From: Sphingomonas sp. BK235
GTDB taxonomy: Bacteria > Pseudomonadota > Alphaproteobacteria > Sphingomonadales > Sphingomonadaceae
Length of the DNA: 64,000 bases
Assembly: GCF_004345855.1 (NCBI RefSeq)
Contig: NZ_SLXN01000004.1
Coordinates: forward strand, 186,001-250,000
Direction: 5' to 3'
This document shows positions 36,238 to 48,077 of the stretch, in pieces. Each line of letters opens with the position of its first letter. The first letter of the stretch is position 1. A model generated the notes under the pieces. The model was not told where the DNA came from, ran no database searches, and was given only the letters and a program-made list of their open reading frames with translations. The translations under genes and the position numbers were made by a program.

Positions 36238-36819
36238 TCAGACCGCGCGCACCTCGGTCACTTCGGGGACATAATGGCGCAGCAGCTGCTCGATGCCGTT
36301 CTTGAGCGTCGCGGTCGACGACGGACAGCCCGAGCAGGCACCCTGCATGCGAAGGAACACCTTGCCCTTGTCGAAGCCGCGATAGACGATGTCACCGCCG
36401 TCATTGGCCACCGCGGGGCGGACGCGCGTGTCGATCAGCTCGCGGATCTGCGCGACGATGTCGGCGTCGGCGGGATCGTCGGTGAAGCTCTCGTCCTCGG
36501 CGGGTACGCTGAAATCGGCGCCGCCGGTGCGGAACAGCGGCATCTGCGCGGTGAAATGATCCATCAGGATCGCGAGCACGTCGGGCTTGAGCTCGCTCCA
36601 GCTCACCCCTGGCGCGGCGGTGACCGAGACGAAGTCGCGCCCGAAGAACACGCCGGTGACGTCGCCCAGGTCGAACAGCGCGACCGCGAGCGGGCTGGCC
36701 TCCGCCTCCTCGGGCGTCGCGAAGTCGCGCGTGCCCGCGTCCATGACGATACGGCCGGGAAGGAACTTCACGGTCGCGGGGTTGGGCGTGGCTTCGGTCT
36801 CGATCAGCATGGCCGCCAT
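36238..36819 (-). CDS. nfuA: NfuA-type Fe-S cluster carrier
   Basis: A 193-residue scaffold/carrier protein. The N-terminal Nfu_N domain (about residues 5-90) starts [19 protein letters not shown]. The C-terminal NifU-like domain carries the 4Fe-4S-binding CxxC in [18 protein letters not shown], preceded by [16 protein letters not shown]. It transfers clusters to apo-enzymes. ATG 36819 has a GAGG site upstream; ATG 36810 is an alternative. It heads the minus-strand run nfuA, nitroreductase, tsaB, rimI. Confidence 0.93.
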   Translation of the reverse strand: MAAMLIETEATPNPATVKFLPGRIVMDAGTRDFATPEEAEASPLAVALFDLGDVTGVFFGRDFVSVTAAPGVSWSELKPDVLAILMDHFTAQMPLFRTGGADFSVPAEDESFTDDPADADIVAQIRELIDTRVRPAVANDGGDIVYRGFDKGKVFLRMQGACSGCPSSTATLKNGIEQLLRHYVPEVTEVRAV

Positions 36820-36912
36820 GTGGCGCCTCGCCGCGGGGGGATCAAGCGCGCGACCGCGAAAGGCTTTGTTTCGCGACGCGCAGCATCGCTGCGCCGCGCC
36901 CGCGCCGCCGCC

Positions 36913-38670
36913 TCAGCCGCCATAGAGCGCGTCGAGCCGCGCGGCATAGACCTGGCGGAGCACGTGGCGGCGGATCTTCAGGCTGGGGGTGAGCTGCTCG
37001 TTCTCGATCGTGAAAGGCGCGTCGGCGACGATCCAGCGGCGCACACGCTCGATCACCGACAGATCCTTGTTGGTGCGGTCCACCGCGGCCTGGATCGCGG
37101 CGCGGAAGGCGGGATCGTCCGACAGCACCGGGTCGCGACGCCCCTCGGCGCGCGCCCAGTCGAACGCCCATTCGGGGTCGGGCACCAGCACCGCCACCAT
37201 GTGCGGGCGGCGATCGCCATAGATCATCGCCTGGCCGATCTCGGGCTGGAGGGTCAGCATCCCCTCCACCTTCTGGGGCGCGACATTGTCGCCCTTGTCG
37301 TTGATGATGAGATCCTTCTTGCGATCGGTGATGCGGATGCGGCCGCGCTCGTCCAGCTCGCCGATGTCGCCGGTGTGGAGCCAGCCATGCTTGAGCACGC
37401 GCGCGGTCTCGGCCTCGTTGCGCCAATAGCCGCGCATCACCAGCTCGCCGCGCACCAGGATCTCGCCGTCCTCGGCGATCCGCACCTCGGTCTCGGCCAG
37501 CGGCGGACCGACCGAGTCCATCCGCAGCCCCGCCTTGGGGCGGTTGCACGCGATCACCGGCGCCGCCTCGGTCTGGCCATAGCCCTGGAGGAAGCAGATG
37601 CCGAGCGACTGGAAGAACACCCCCACCTCGGGCGTCAGCGGCGCGCCGCCCGAGACCATCGCCTTGATCCGCCCGCCGAACTTGTTCGCGATCTTGCGCT
37701 TGAACAGCGCGTCGACGACCAGCGCGGCGGGGCGGTCGACCAGCCCGAGCCGGTTCTCATAGCGTTTGGTGCCGACGTCGAGCGCGAGCCGCAGCAGCCG
37801 CCGCGGCGTGCCGCCCTGCTTCTCGATCGCCTTGGTGATGCGCGTGCGCAGCACCTCGAACAGCCGCGGCACCACCACCATGATCGTGGGGCGCACCTCC
37901 TCGATATTGGCGGCGAGCTTCTCCAGCCCCTCGGCATAATAGATCTGGCCGCCGAGCCCGATCGGCAGGTGCTGTCCCCCGGTATGCTCATAGGCGTGGC
38001 TGAGCGGGAGGAAGGACAGGAACACCTCGTCGTCCCAGCCGAAATCCTCGGCGATGATGACGATGCAGCCGTTGACGTTGTGCAGGATCGCGCCGTGATG
38101 CTGCATCACCCCACGCGGCGCACCGCCGGTGCCCGAGGTGTAGATGACGCAGGCGAGATCGTCGCGCCCCATCTCGGCGGCGGCGCGGTCGGCCGCGGCG
38201 GCGACGTCGGCGGGGTGACGCGCGACCAGGTCGTGCCAGTCATGCACCTCGACCGGGGTCTGGCCCAGCCGCATCGGATCGATGCCGATCAGCATCTGCG
38301 GCCGGATCGAGCGCAGGATCGCGGGCATCAGCGTGCGCGCCAGCTTGTCGGTGGAGACGATCACCGCCTTGGCGCCGGAATTCTCGATGATGTGCGCGTG
38401 ATCGCGCTCGGTATTGGTGGTGTAGGTGGGGACGGTGACGCAGCCCGCCGCCATGATCGCGAGATCGGAGAGGCACCATTCGGGGCGGTTCTCGCTGACC
38501 AGCATCACGCGGTCGCCGCGCGCCAGCCCGACCGCGCGCAGCCCGGCGGCGAGTCGCGCCACCGTCTCGGCCGCCTCGCGCCAGCTGATCGCCTGCCACG
38601 CGCCGCCGCGCTTGCTCCACAGGAACGGCGCCTCGCCCTTCTCCGCCGCGCGGGTGAAGAACATCGTCAC
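36913..38670 (-). CDS. AMP-dependent long-chain acyl-CoA synthetase
   Basis: A 585-residue ANL enzyme of the FAA/long-chain group. Motifs are VIYTSGTGGAPRGVMQHH, PLSHAYEHTGGQHLPIG, GYGQTEAAPVIA, GWLHTGDIGELD and ITDRKKDLIINDKGDNVAPQ; the linker and C-terminal extension are characteristic of long-chain enzymes. The start is unclear. GTG 38670 has no ribosome-binding site. A strong AGGAG lies upstream, positioned for an in-frame ATC codon at 38703 that would add RRLEHFPNLV, a segment that looks native, or for a short leader peptide. No in-frame ATG exists there. Confidence 0.88.
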   Translation of the reverse strand: MTMFFTRAAEKGEAPFLWSKRGGAWQAISWREAAETVARLAAGLRAVGLARGDRVMLVSENRPEWCLSDLAIMAAGCVTVPTYTTNTERDHAHIIENSGAKAVIVSTDKLARTLMPAILRSIRPQMLIGIDPMRLGQTPVEVHDWHDLVARHPADVAAAADRAAAEMGRDDLACVIYTSGTGGAPRGVMQHHGAILHNVNGCIVIIAEDFGWDDEVFLSFLPLSHAYEHTGGQHLPIGLGGQIYYAEGLEKLAANIEEVRPTIMVVVPRLFEVLRTRITKAIEKQGGTPRRLLRLALDVGTKRYENRLGLVDRPAALVVDALFKRKIANKFGGRIKAMVSGGAPLTPEVGVFFQSLGICFLQGYGQTEAAPVIACNRPKAGLRMDSVGPPLAETEVRIAEDGEILVRGELVMRGYWRNEAETARVLKHGWLHTGDIGELDERGRIRITDRKKDLIINDKGDNVAPQKVEGMLTLQPEIGQAMIYGDRRPHMVAVLVPDPEWAFDWARAEGRRDPVLSDDPAFRAAIQAAVDRTNKDLSVIERVRRWIVADAPFTIENEQLTPSLKIRRHVLRQVYAARLDALYGG

Positions 38671-38840
38671 CAGATTCGGGAAATGTTCGAGCCGTCGGGT
38701 GATGGCACGCTCCTGTCGCTGATCTCTCCTGCGCGCGGGTCATGCCCGAGTTGCGCCCGCCGCGTCCAGCGCGGTCGTGCCCCTGATGCGCATGCCCATC
38801 CGGTTGATCGCGCCGCGCCGCGGGCGCACTAGCGGGCGCG

Positions 38841-40355
38841 ATGAATCTGCTGCCCCCACTGCTTCGCCCCCGCCGCCGCGGCATCGCCTCGGTCAATTCG
38901 GAGGTGCGCGACGGCATCGTCCCCGCGGGCGACTCGGTGGCGACCACCGCCGATCACGATGGCGGCGAGCCGCACAACCCGCGCTATCGCACCGTCGCGC
39001 TGATCATCGCCTGCGCGATGTTCATGGAGAATCTCGACGCCACCGTGCTCGCCACCGCGCTGCCGACGATGGCGCGCGACTTCGCGGTGCGCGCGCCCGA
39101 GATGAGCGTCGCGCTCACCTCCTACCTCGTCGCGCTGGCGATGTTCATCCCCGCCTCGGGCGTGGTGGCGGACCGGTACGGCGCCAAGAACGTGTTCCGC
39201 GCGGCGATCGGCGTGTTCGTGCTCGGCTCGCTCGCGTGCGGGCTGGCGCCGACGCTGACGACCATGGCGCTGGCGCGCTTCGTCCAGGGGATCGGCGGCG
39301 CGATGATGATGCCGGTCGGGCGGCTGGTGCTGCTGCGCTCGGTGGCGAAGCGCGACATGGTGTCGGCGATGTCCTGGCTCATCATGCCCGCGCTGATCGG
39401 CCCGATCGTCGGACCGCCGGTGGGCGGCTTCATCGTCACCTATCTCGACTGGCGCTGGATCTTCTGGCTCAACCTGCCGATCGGCGTGATCGGCATCCTG
39501 CTGGTGGGCCGCTTCATCGCCGACGTGCGCGAGCCCGCGGTCCACCGCTTCGACGCGCCGGGCTTCCTCCTCTCCGCGGTGGCGCTGGGCTGCCTGTTGT
39601 TCGGCTTCGAGCTGGCGAGTCGCGCGGGACAGGGGGCGGTCGCGGCGACGCTGATCGTCGTCGGCGCGGGCGCGGCGCTGCTCTACTGGCGCCATGCGCG
39701 GCGCAGCGCGCACCCGATCCTCGACCTGTCGCTGATGCGCGTGCCAACCTTCCGCCTCTCGGTGCTGGGCGGATCGCTCACGCGCGTGACGCAGGGGGCG
39801 CAGCCGTTCCTGCTGCCACTGATGATGCAGCTCGCCTTCGGGCTCAGCGCGGCGGAGAGCGGCGCGATGACGCTGGCCACCGCGATCGGCTCGTTCGGGA
39901 TGAAGGGGGTGGCGCCGCGGCTGCTGCGCCGCTTCGGCTTCCGCACCAGCCTGATCTGGCTCGGGCTGGCGTCGAGCGCGGGCTATGCGGCGTGCGGGCT
40001 GTTCCGCCCGGACTGGCCGCTGCCCGCGGTGTTCGCGGTGATGCTGGTGTCGGGCTTCCTGATGTCCTTCCAGTTCACCGCCTATAACACGATCGCCTAT
40101 GACGAGATCGCCAAGGAGCGGATGAGCGCGGCGACCAGTTTCTATTCCACCTTCCAGCAATTGATGCTGTCGCTGGGGATCTGCGCGGGGGCGACCGCGC
40201 TCCACGTCTCGATGGCGCTGGCGGGGCGGACGCGGCCCGATTTCCCGGACTTCTCGGTCGCCTTCTGGAGCGTCACCGCGATCTCGCTGGGGGCGCTGTT
40301 CGTCAACCGCCGGTTCGACCCGAGCGCGGGGGCGGAGATCAGCGGCCGCCGCTGA
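38841..40355 (+). CDS. MFS transporter, DHA2 (EmrB/QacA) family
   Basis: A 504-residue drug:proton antiporter-like protein with about fourteen membrane spans. Motif C-like and DHA2 blocks include MFMENLDATVLATALPTMA, VALTSYLVALAMFIPASG, VADRYGAKNVFR, RFVQGIGGAMMMPVGR and IGPIVGPPVGGFIV. The first ~45 residues are a cytosolic extension. It has no adjacent membrane-fusion (EmrA) gene, so it would act as a single-component exporter. It is divergent from the acyl-CoA synthetase gene. Confidence 0.9.
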   Translation: MNLLPPLLRPRRRGIASVNSEVRDGIVPAGDSVATTADHDGGEPHNPRYRTVALIIACAMFMENLDATVLATALPTMARDFAVRAPEMSVALTSYLVALAMFIPASGVVADRYGAKNVFRAAIGVFVLGSLACGLAPTLTTMALARFVQGIGGAMMMPVGRLVLLRSVAKRDMVSAMSWLIMPALIGPIVGPPVGGFIVTYLDWRWIFWLNLPIGVIGILLVGRFIADVREPAVHRFDAPGFLLSAVALGCLLFGFELASRAGQGAVAATLIVVGAGAALLYWRHARRSAHPILDLSLMRVPTFRLSVLGGSLTRVTQGAQPFLLPLMMQLAFGLSAAESGAMTLATAIGSFGMKGVAPRLLRRFGFRTSLIWLGLASSAGYAACGLFRPDWPLPAVFAVMLVSGFLMSFQFTAYNTIAYDEIAKERMSAATSFYSTFQQLMLSLGICAGATALHVSMALAGRTRPDFPDFSVAFWSVTAISLGALFVNRRFDPSAGAEISGRR

Positions 40356-40404
40356 TGCCGGCCCGGGGGGGTCTCTGGGAGGATATCGCGGTCACCGGCA
40401 ACGA

Positions 40405-40435
40405 CCGTCATCCCGGCTCCGGGCCGGGATGACGG
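40405..40435. terminator. GTCATCCCGG palindrome after the DHA2 transporter
   Basis: CCGTCATCCCGG, a 7-base loop, and the complementary arm ending GGGATGACGG form a perfect stem between convergent genes. It belongs to the same repeat family as 26346-26376 and the arms at 6413 and 9356. Confidence 0.6.
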
Positions 40436-40470
40436 AAGACGTTCGGCGCGGGATCGTCGCAGGGGCGGAT

Positions 40471-40878
40471 CTACCGCCCCTTGGCCTTGCCCCATTCGCG
40501 CGCCACGGTGTAGCCGAGATAGCCCGTGGCGAAGAGCGTGTAGAGCGGCTCGGGCAGCCCGGCGAGATAGGCGTTCATGCCGCGCGCGATCGCGCTCGCC
40601 ATCTCGGGCCGGGTCGCCGCGATCAGCCCCATCGGGATGCTCCACAGCAGCAATGCGTACATCACGTAGAGGAAGCTCGGCCGCGCCCGGCTGGTCCAGG
40701 GATCGGCCGACTGCGCCTCGGTCACCACCGCGGCGAGCTGCGCCTTGACCTGCTCCAGCTCCTGCGAGCCCTGGAGCCGCAGCAGCTCCAGCTTGGCCGC
40801 CTCGCGCGCGCGCGGATCGGGGATCAGCTTGTCGAGCAGGCCGGCGACCGGCGCGATCAGTCCGTCGAGAAGTGCCAT
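40471..40878 (-). CDS. Holin-like three-helix protein of a muramidase/holin cassette
   Basis: A 135-residue protein. A charged N-terminal helical part (residues 1-60, EAAKLELLRLQGSQELEQVK) precedes two or three membrane helices (FLYVMYALLLWSIPMGLIA and EPLYTLFATGYLGYTVARE). This is the layout of the 3-TM holin family found next to GH108 muramidases. It should open the inner membrane for the muramidase encoded 11 bp upstream. No phage structural genes are present. Confidence 0.8.
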   Translation of the reverse strand: MALLDGLIAPVAGLLDKLIPDPRAREAAKLELLRLQGSQELEQVKAQLAAVVTEAQSADPWTSRARPSFLYVMYALLLWSIPMGLIAATRPEMASAIARGMNAYLAGLPEPLYTLFATGYLGYTVAREWGKAKGR

Positions 40879-40889
40879 GTCGCCCTCCC

Positions 40890-41426
40890 TCAGCCGACGC
40901 GCTGGGCGAGCCAGCCGTACAGGAACGCCTCGTCGGCGGGGCGCTTCTCGGCGAGCGACAGGTAGCGCTCGCCCTGGAGCGAGTCGATCGCCTTGACCAG
41001 CACCGCCTGCGCCGCCGCGCCGCGGGTGGCGAGGAAGCGATCGAGCGCGGCGAGCGTCGCCGGGCCGACGCGCCCGTCGAGCGGCACGTCGGGATAGTCG
41101 CTGGCGCCGCGGTTGAGCGCGTTGAGCGCGCGCTGGAGGAAGGTCACCGCGGTCGCCGGCCCCATGTTGACGCCGGTGTCGAACAGCTCGGCGGCGAGAT
41201 CGGGCGCGCGCGTCGCGACCCGGTCGAGCCCGGGCCGCTGCCAGTAGGCGCGGCGGTAGATCGCCGCCGCGGCGGGGCGCGCGAACTGGCGCATGTCGCC
41301 GACATAGCCGTTGGCGCGCGCGACCGCCTCGGTGATGCCGAAGCGGGTCGCGCCGCCGCGGTCGGCGGGGTGGCGGACATAGCCGCCCTCGCGGTCGATC
41401 ACCGCGTCGATGAGCTCGTCGATCAT
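40890..41426 (-). CDS. Holin-associated N-acetylmuramidase (GH108 plus peptidoglycan-binding domain)
   Basis: A 178-residue cell-wall hydrolase. The GH108 catalytic glutamate is Glu13 in DREGGYVRHPADRGGATRFG. The C-terminal half (from about residue 85, TGVNMGPATAVTFLQRALNAL and VDGR/GPATLAAL-type repeats) is the peptidoglycan-binding domain typical of this family. It has no signal peptide, which fits a need for the adjacent holin to reach the wall. ATG 41426 follows GGAGGACCC. Confidence 0.87.
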   Translation of the reverse strand: MIDELIDAVIDREGGYVRHPADRGGATRFGITEAVARANGYVGDMRQFARPAAAAIYRRAYWQRPGLDRVATRAPDLAAELFDTGVNMGPATAVTFLQRALNALNRGASDYPDVPLDGRVGPATLAALDRFLATRGAAAQAVLVKAIDSLQGERYLSLAEKRPADEAFLYGWLAQRVG

Positions 41427-41630
41427 GGGTCCTCCTGGCTTGGTGGAGGAGGGAACATAGCGGGAACGACGACGTGTAGGACAGCGCTTCCTCGATCCTC
41501 CCCGGCACGCGGAAGATTCAGCTCAACACGCTGAGTCTAAACACAAATCAGCCACTTCACGCGCGCCGGGCGCAACGCCTCCCGCCCCCCGCCGTTGACC
41601 GCCCACCCCTCCGCAGCAGCGAGCGAGACG

Positions 41631-41819
41631 ATGGCGTCACCCCTCACCACCACGCGCTGGAGCGCCGCCGCCGTGCTGGCGCTGGCCGGCGGTGCGTTTC
41701 TCACCGCGCGCGCCTGGCGGATCGCGCGGCCAGCGATCGACGCGCGCACCCGCCGCCGCCTCGCGCCGCACGCGCGCGCCGTCGCGCACCCGAGCGCGAC
41801 CGGGATCGAGGTGGCGTGA
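41631..41819 (+). CDS. Small membrane protein coupled to the MBL hydrolase gene
   Basis: A 62-residue protein with one hydrophobic helix near the N-terminus (WSAAAVLALAGGAFLTA) and a strongly basic tail (ARTRRRLAPHARAV). No family is recognised. Its TGA overlaps the ATG of the next gene by one base (TGATG), which supports translation. Without that coupling the frame would be easy to dismiss. The start could also lie at 41595. Confidence 0.45.
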   Translation: MASPLTTTRWSAAAVLALAGGAFLTARAWRIARPAIDARTRRRLAPHARAVAHPSATGIEVA

Positions 41820-42670
41820 TGCGGGTCCATCATCTCAATTGCGGCACCTGCTGCCCCGCCGGCGGCGCGCTGTTCGACGGCAGCAGCGCGGGCACGCGCG
41901 CGCATCTGGTGTGCCATTGCCTGCTGATCGAGAGCGAGGCGGGGCTGGTGTTGGTCGACACCGGCTATGGCACGCGCGACGTCGCCGCGCCCGAGCGGCG
42001 GCTGGCGCGCTTCTTCCGCGCGCTCTGCAACCCCCAGCTCCGCCCCGAGGAGACCGCGCGCGCGCTGCTGATCGCGCGCGGCTTCGATCCCGCCGACGTG
42101 CGACACATCCTGTTGACGCACCTTGATTTCGATCATGCCGGCGGGATCGAGGACTTCCCCAACGCCGCGGTCCATCTGCTGTCGCGCGAGCGCGAGGTCG
42201 CGGAGGCGCGGGCGGGCGGCGCCTTCGTCGGGCGGCGACGCTACCGCCCGCAGCAATGGGACGAGGCGGAGAATTGGCGGCTCTATGCCGCGGGCGGCGG
42301 CGAGCGCTGGTTCGGCTTCGACGCGGTGCGCCAGCTCGAGGGGCTGCCCCCCGAGATCCTGCTGGTGCCGCTGGCGGGGCATAGCTGGGGCCATGCCGGC
42401 GTGGCGATCCGCGAGGACGACGGCCAATGGCTGTTCCACGCGGGCGACGCCTATTTCCACCGCGGCGAGATGGGCGGGGACGCCTATCACTGCCCGCCGG
42501 GACTGCGCGCCTACCAGCGGCTGATGGAGGTGGATCGCCGCGCGCGGCGCGACAACCAGCGGCGGCTGCGCCGGCTGTCGCTCGATCACGCGGGCGAGCT
42601 GCGGCTGTTCTGCGCGCACGACGCGGTGGAGTTCGCGCTGCTGGCGGAACAGGTCGCGCCGGCCTTCTAG
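41819..42670 (+). CDS. MBL-fold metallohydrolase (lactonase-like subfamily)
   Basis: A 283-residue metallo-beta-lactamase-fold enzyme. The metal motif is THLDFDHAGG (His101, Asp105, His106), in which the usual second His of HxHxDH is Asp103. Other metal ligands are the His in GHSWGHAGVAI and the Asp in LFHAGDAYFHRGE. An N-terminal cysteine cluster, NCGTCCPAGG, is present. The overall pattern recalls the AHL-lactonase/AttM group, yet the substrate cannot be inferred and a lactonase role is only a possibility. It begins within the stop of the small upstream gene. Confidence 0.8.
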   Translation: MRVHHLNCGTCCPAGGALFDGSSAGTRAHLVCHCLLIESEAGLVLVDTGYGTRDVAAPERRLARFFRALCNPQLRPEETARALLIARGFDPADVRHILLTHLDFDHAGGIEDFPNAAVHLLSREREVAEARAGGAFVGRRRYRPQQWDEAENWRLYAAGGGERWFGFDAVRQLEGLPPEILLVPLAGHSWGHAGVAIREDDGQWLFHAGDAYFHRGEMGGDAYHCPPGLRAYQRLMEVDRRARRDNQRRLRRLSLDHAGELRLFCAHDAVEFALLAEQVAPAF

Positions 42671-42710
42671 CGGGGGCGCGGTCCGAGCGGCAGTCGGTGA
42701 CGTCGCCGCG

Positions 42711-43457
42711 TCAGGCGGGCGCCCCGACGGTGCCGATCAGCCAGCTCACATCGGCGGCGGGCGCGCGCTCCTGCCGCGCCGACATCGCCTTCAGCCGCGC
42801 GCAGTCGAGCAGCTCGACGCGCTGGCGGTGGCGCGCGATCAGACCGCCGTCGACCAGCTGGCGGAAGATGCGATTGACGTGAACCGCGGTCAGTCCGAGG
42901 TGGTCGCCGATCTGCTCCTGCGTCACGGGCAGCTCGAACGACGAGAGTTCGACCCCGCCCAGCGCACCGAGCCGCTCGGCGAGATCGAGCAGCAGCGCCG
43001 CCACCCGCGCCAGCGCCGGGGTCCGCCCCACCGCCGCGAGCCGGTCCATCAGCGCGACGCGCTCGCGCTGGACGCTCAGCAGCATCGCCGCGGCGAAATG
43101 CGACGAGCGCATGAACAGGTCGCCGAACGCCGCGAGCGGGACGCGGCTGACGCTCGCGGGGGTCAGCGCGGTCAGCGTGTCGGCGGCGCGCGCCAGGCAC
43201 ATGCTGGGGGTGCCGAGCAGGTCGCCGGGGAGGTGGAATTTGGTGATCTGGCGCTCGCCGCCCGGCAGCAGCACCGAGGAGGCGACCCAGCCGTCGAGCA
43301 GCAGATAGATGTGGCGCGGCGTCTCGCCCTCGCGGCGCAGCACGGCATGACGCGCGATCTGCGTCGGCGCCTCGCCCATGGTCTGGATTCGCTCGATGTC
43401 GGCGGGCGGGAGGACGATCGATTCATGGAAACGGTGAAGCGGCAGGGTGTGAAGCAC
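42711..43457 (-). CDS. Crp/Fnr-family transcriptional regulator
   Basis: A 248-residue regulator. An N-terminal cyclic-nucleotide-binding-fold domain (RHAVLRREGETPRHIYLLLDG, then HLPGDLLGTPSMC) joins through a long helix to a C-terminal winged HTH with LPVTQEQIGDHLGLTAVHVNRIFRQL (in parts). No Fnr-type cysteine cluster is seen, so it probably does not bind an Fe-S centre. GTG 43457 is the most plausible start; the longer frame to 43583 crosses the promoter region of the divergent hydrolase. The target is unknown. Confidence 0.85.
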   Translation of the reverse strand: MLHTLPLHRFHESIVLPPADIERIQTMGEAPTQIARHAVLRREGETPRHIYLLLDGWVASSVLLPGGERQITKFHLPGDLLGTPSMCLARAADTLTALTPASVSRVPLAAFGDLFMRSSHFAAAMLLSVQRERVALMDRLAAVGRTPALARVAALLLDLAERLGALGGVELSSFELPVTQEQIGDHLGLTAVHVNRIFRQLVDGGLIARHRQRVELLDCARLKAMSARQERAPAADVSWLIGTVGAPA

Positions 43458-43615
43458 GGACGAATCCCACGAGGAAGCCCGCACGCTAGCCCGGCCAGCG
43501 CCCGCAAGACTCTGACGCAGTTTAACTTTTCGGCAAAATTGCGGGACCAGCGCGGATCGCTTTCCCGTCGCGGCATCACCCACTAACGTCCGCGGCGAAA
43601 GGGGAAATCGCCATT

Positions 43616-47029
<3,414 letters not shown>

Positions 47030-47050
47030 GGGCGATCGGCGCCACCCGGC

Positions 47051-48028
47051 TCAGCCGCGGTGGCGCAGCGCCTCCGCCGCGCCCGAGAGCTCGCCGTCGT
47101 CGAGCGCGGTGAAGACGCGCGGCACGCCCCCCAGCAGCCGCGCATATTTGCCGCGCCCCGCGAACAGCCCCGCCATCTCCGCCAGCCGCAGGATCGGGCG
47201 CAGCGCGGCGGCGACCCCGCCCGTGACGATCACCCCGTCCCACGCGCCGTAGATGATCGCGAGCTGGCCCGCATAGGACCAGAAGGCGCGGCACAGCCAG
47301 GTGCAGGCCTCGCCCGCGAGCGGGTCCGACGCCATCGCGCGCGTGATCTCCTCGGCGCTGGTCCAGCGCGGCGGCACCCCGCGGCGGCGCGCCAGCGCCT
47401 GGTACACGATCACCAGCCCGGGCGCGGAGAGCAGATCCTCCGCGACGACCGGATAGCGCCCCGGAAACATCTCCGCGGCGAGCCGCGCCAGCTCGTCGGT
47501 GGTGGCGACGAAGCCGCCATGCCCCGCCTCGGTCGCCAGCACGTGGACCGCGCCCGCCTCGTCGCGGCTCAGCACCGAGACGCCCAGCCCCGAGGTCATC
47601 CCGAGCACGCAATAGGTGCCCGCGCGGCGCAGCGAGAAATCGGCGCCCCCCGCGAAACTCTCGTCCGCGCGCACGTCGGCGCCGTGGAGCGCCCAGGCCT
47701 CGGCCTCGAAATCGTTGAGGATCAGCGGCGCGTGCCCCAGCATCCCGCGCAGCCCGGAGCGCGACAGATACCAGCGCCCACGCGTGATCGAGACCGTCTC
47801 GCCGCGCGGCAGCCCCGCCACCGCGAAGGCTGAGCGCGCCGGCGGCGCGGGCAGCCGGGCGTCGCGCAGGAAGTCCATGATCGCGCCGGAGATGCTGACG
47901 GTGGTGTCCGCGGCGAAGGTGCGCAGCGTGTCGCGCCGCAACCGACCGTCGGCGTCGGCGAGCGCGAAGCGGATGCGCTTGCGCCCGACATGGCCGACCA
48001 GCGCCGTGGCGGCGTCCGCTTGCTCCAA
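47051..48028 (-). CDS. Glucokinase-family protein with altered N-terminal phosphate loop
   Basis: A 325-residue ASKHA sugar kinase of the bacterial Glk family. The catalytic Asp is kept in LILNDFEAEAWAL and the sugar-binding blocks TEAGHGGFVATTDELARL and AEDLLSAPGLVIVYQAL are recognisable. The first ATP-phosphate loop, usually LVGDIGGTNARFAL, is LVGHVGRKRIRFAL here: Asp becomes His13 and the GGT triad is lost. Activity is therefore uncertain, and a regulatory or altered-specificity role is possible. A LacI-type palindrome lies 34 bp upstream of the start. It converges with the propeller-amidohydrolase gene. Confidence 0.75.
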   Translation of the reverse strand: MEQADAATALVGHVGRKRIRFALADADGRLRRDTLRTFAADTTVSISGAIMDFLRDARLPAPPARSAFAVAGLPRGETVSITRGRWYLSRSGLRGMLGHAPLILNDFEAEAWALHGADVRADESFAGGADFSLRRAGTYCVLGMTSGLGVSVLSRDEAGAVHVLATEAGHGGFVATTDELARLAAEMFPGRYPVVAEDLLSAPGLVIVYQALARRRGVPPRWTSAEEITRAMASDPLAGEACTWLCRAFWSYAGQLAIIYGAWDGVIVTGGVAAALRPILRLAEMAGLFAGRGKYARLLGGVPRVFTALDDGELSGAAEALRHRG

Positions 48029-48061
48029 CGAGCCTCTCCCCTGTTCATTGTCCTGATCTAG

Positions 48062-48077
48062 GTGATAACGCTATCAC
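48062..48077. promoter_or_regulatory. LacI/GalR-type operator upstream of the glucokinase-like gene
   Basis: GTGATAACGCTATCAC is a 16-bp palindrome with two mismatched positions around a central CG, the classic symmetry and CG centre of LacI-family sites. It sits 34 bp before the glucokinase-like start, so repression of that gene is likely. No LacI-family gene lies in the window. Confidence 0.6.

Noticed and set aside
36208..38832. 874-aa plus-strand frame opposite nfuA and the acyl-CoA synthetase
   Set aside because: Antisense low-complexity translation; the minus strand carries the recognisable proteins.
40471..41426. Prophage end
   Set aside because: Only a muramidase and a holin are present; no integrase, terminase, portal or tail gene lies on either side.
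41440..41480. EcfG-type stress promoter (GGAAC with a -10 CGTT)
   Set aside because: Two GGAAC words are present but spacing to a CGTT-like element is wrong.
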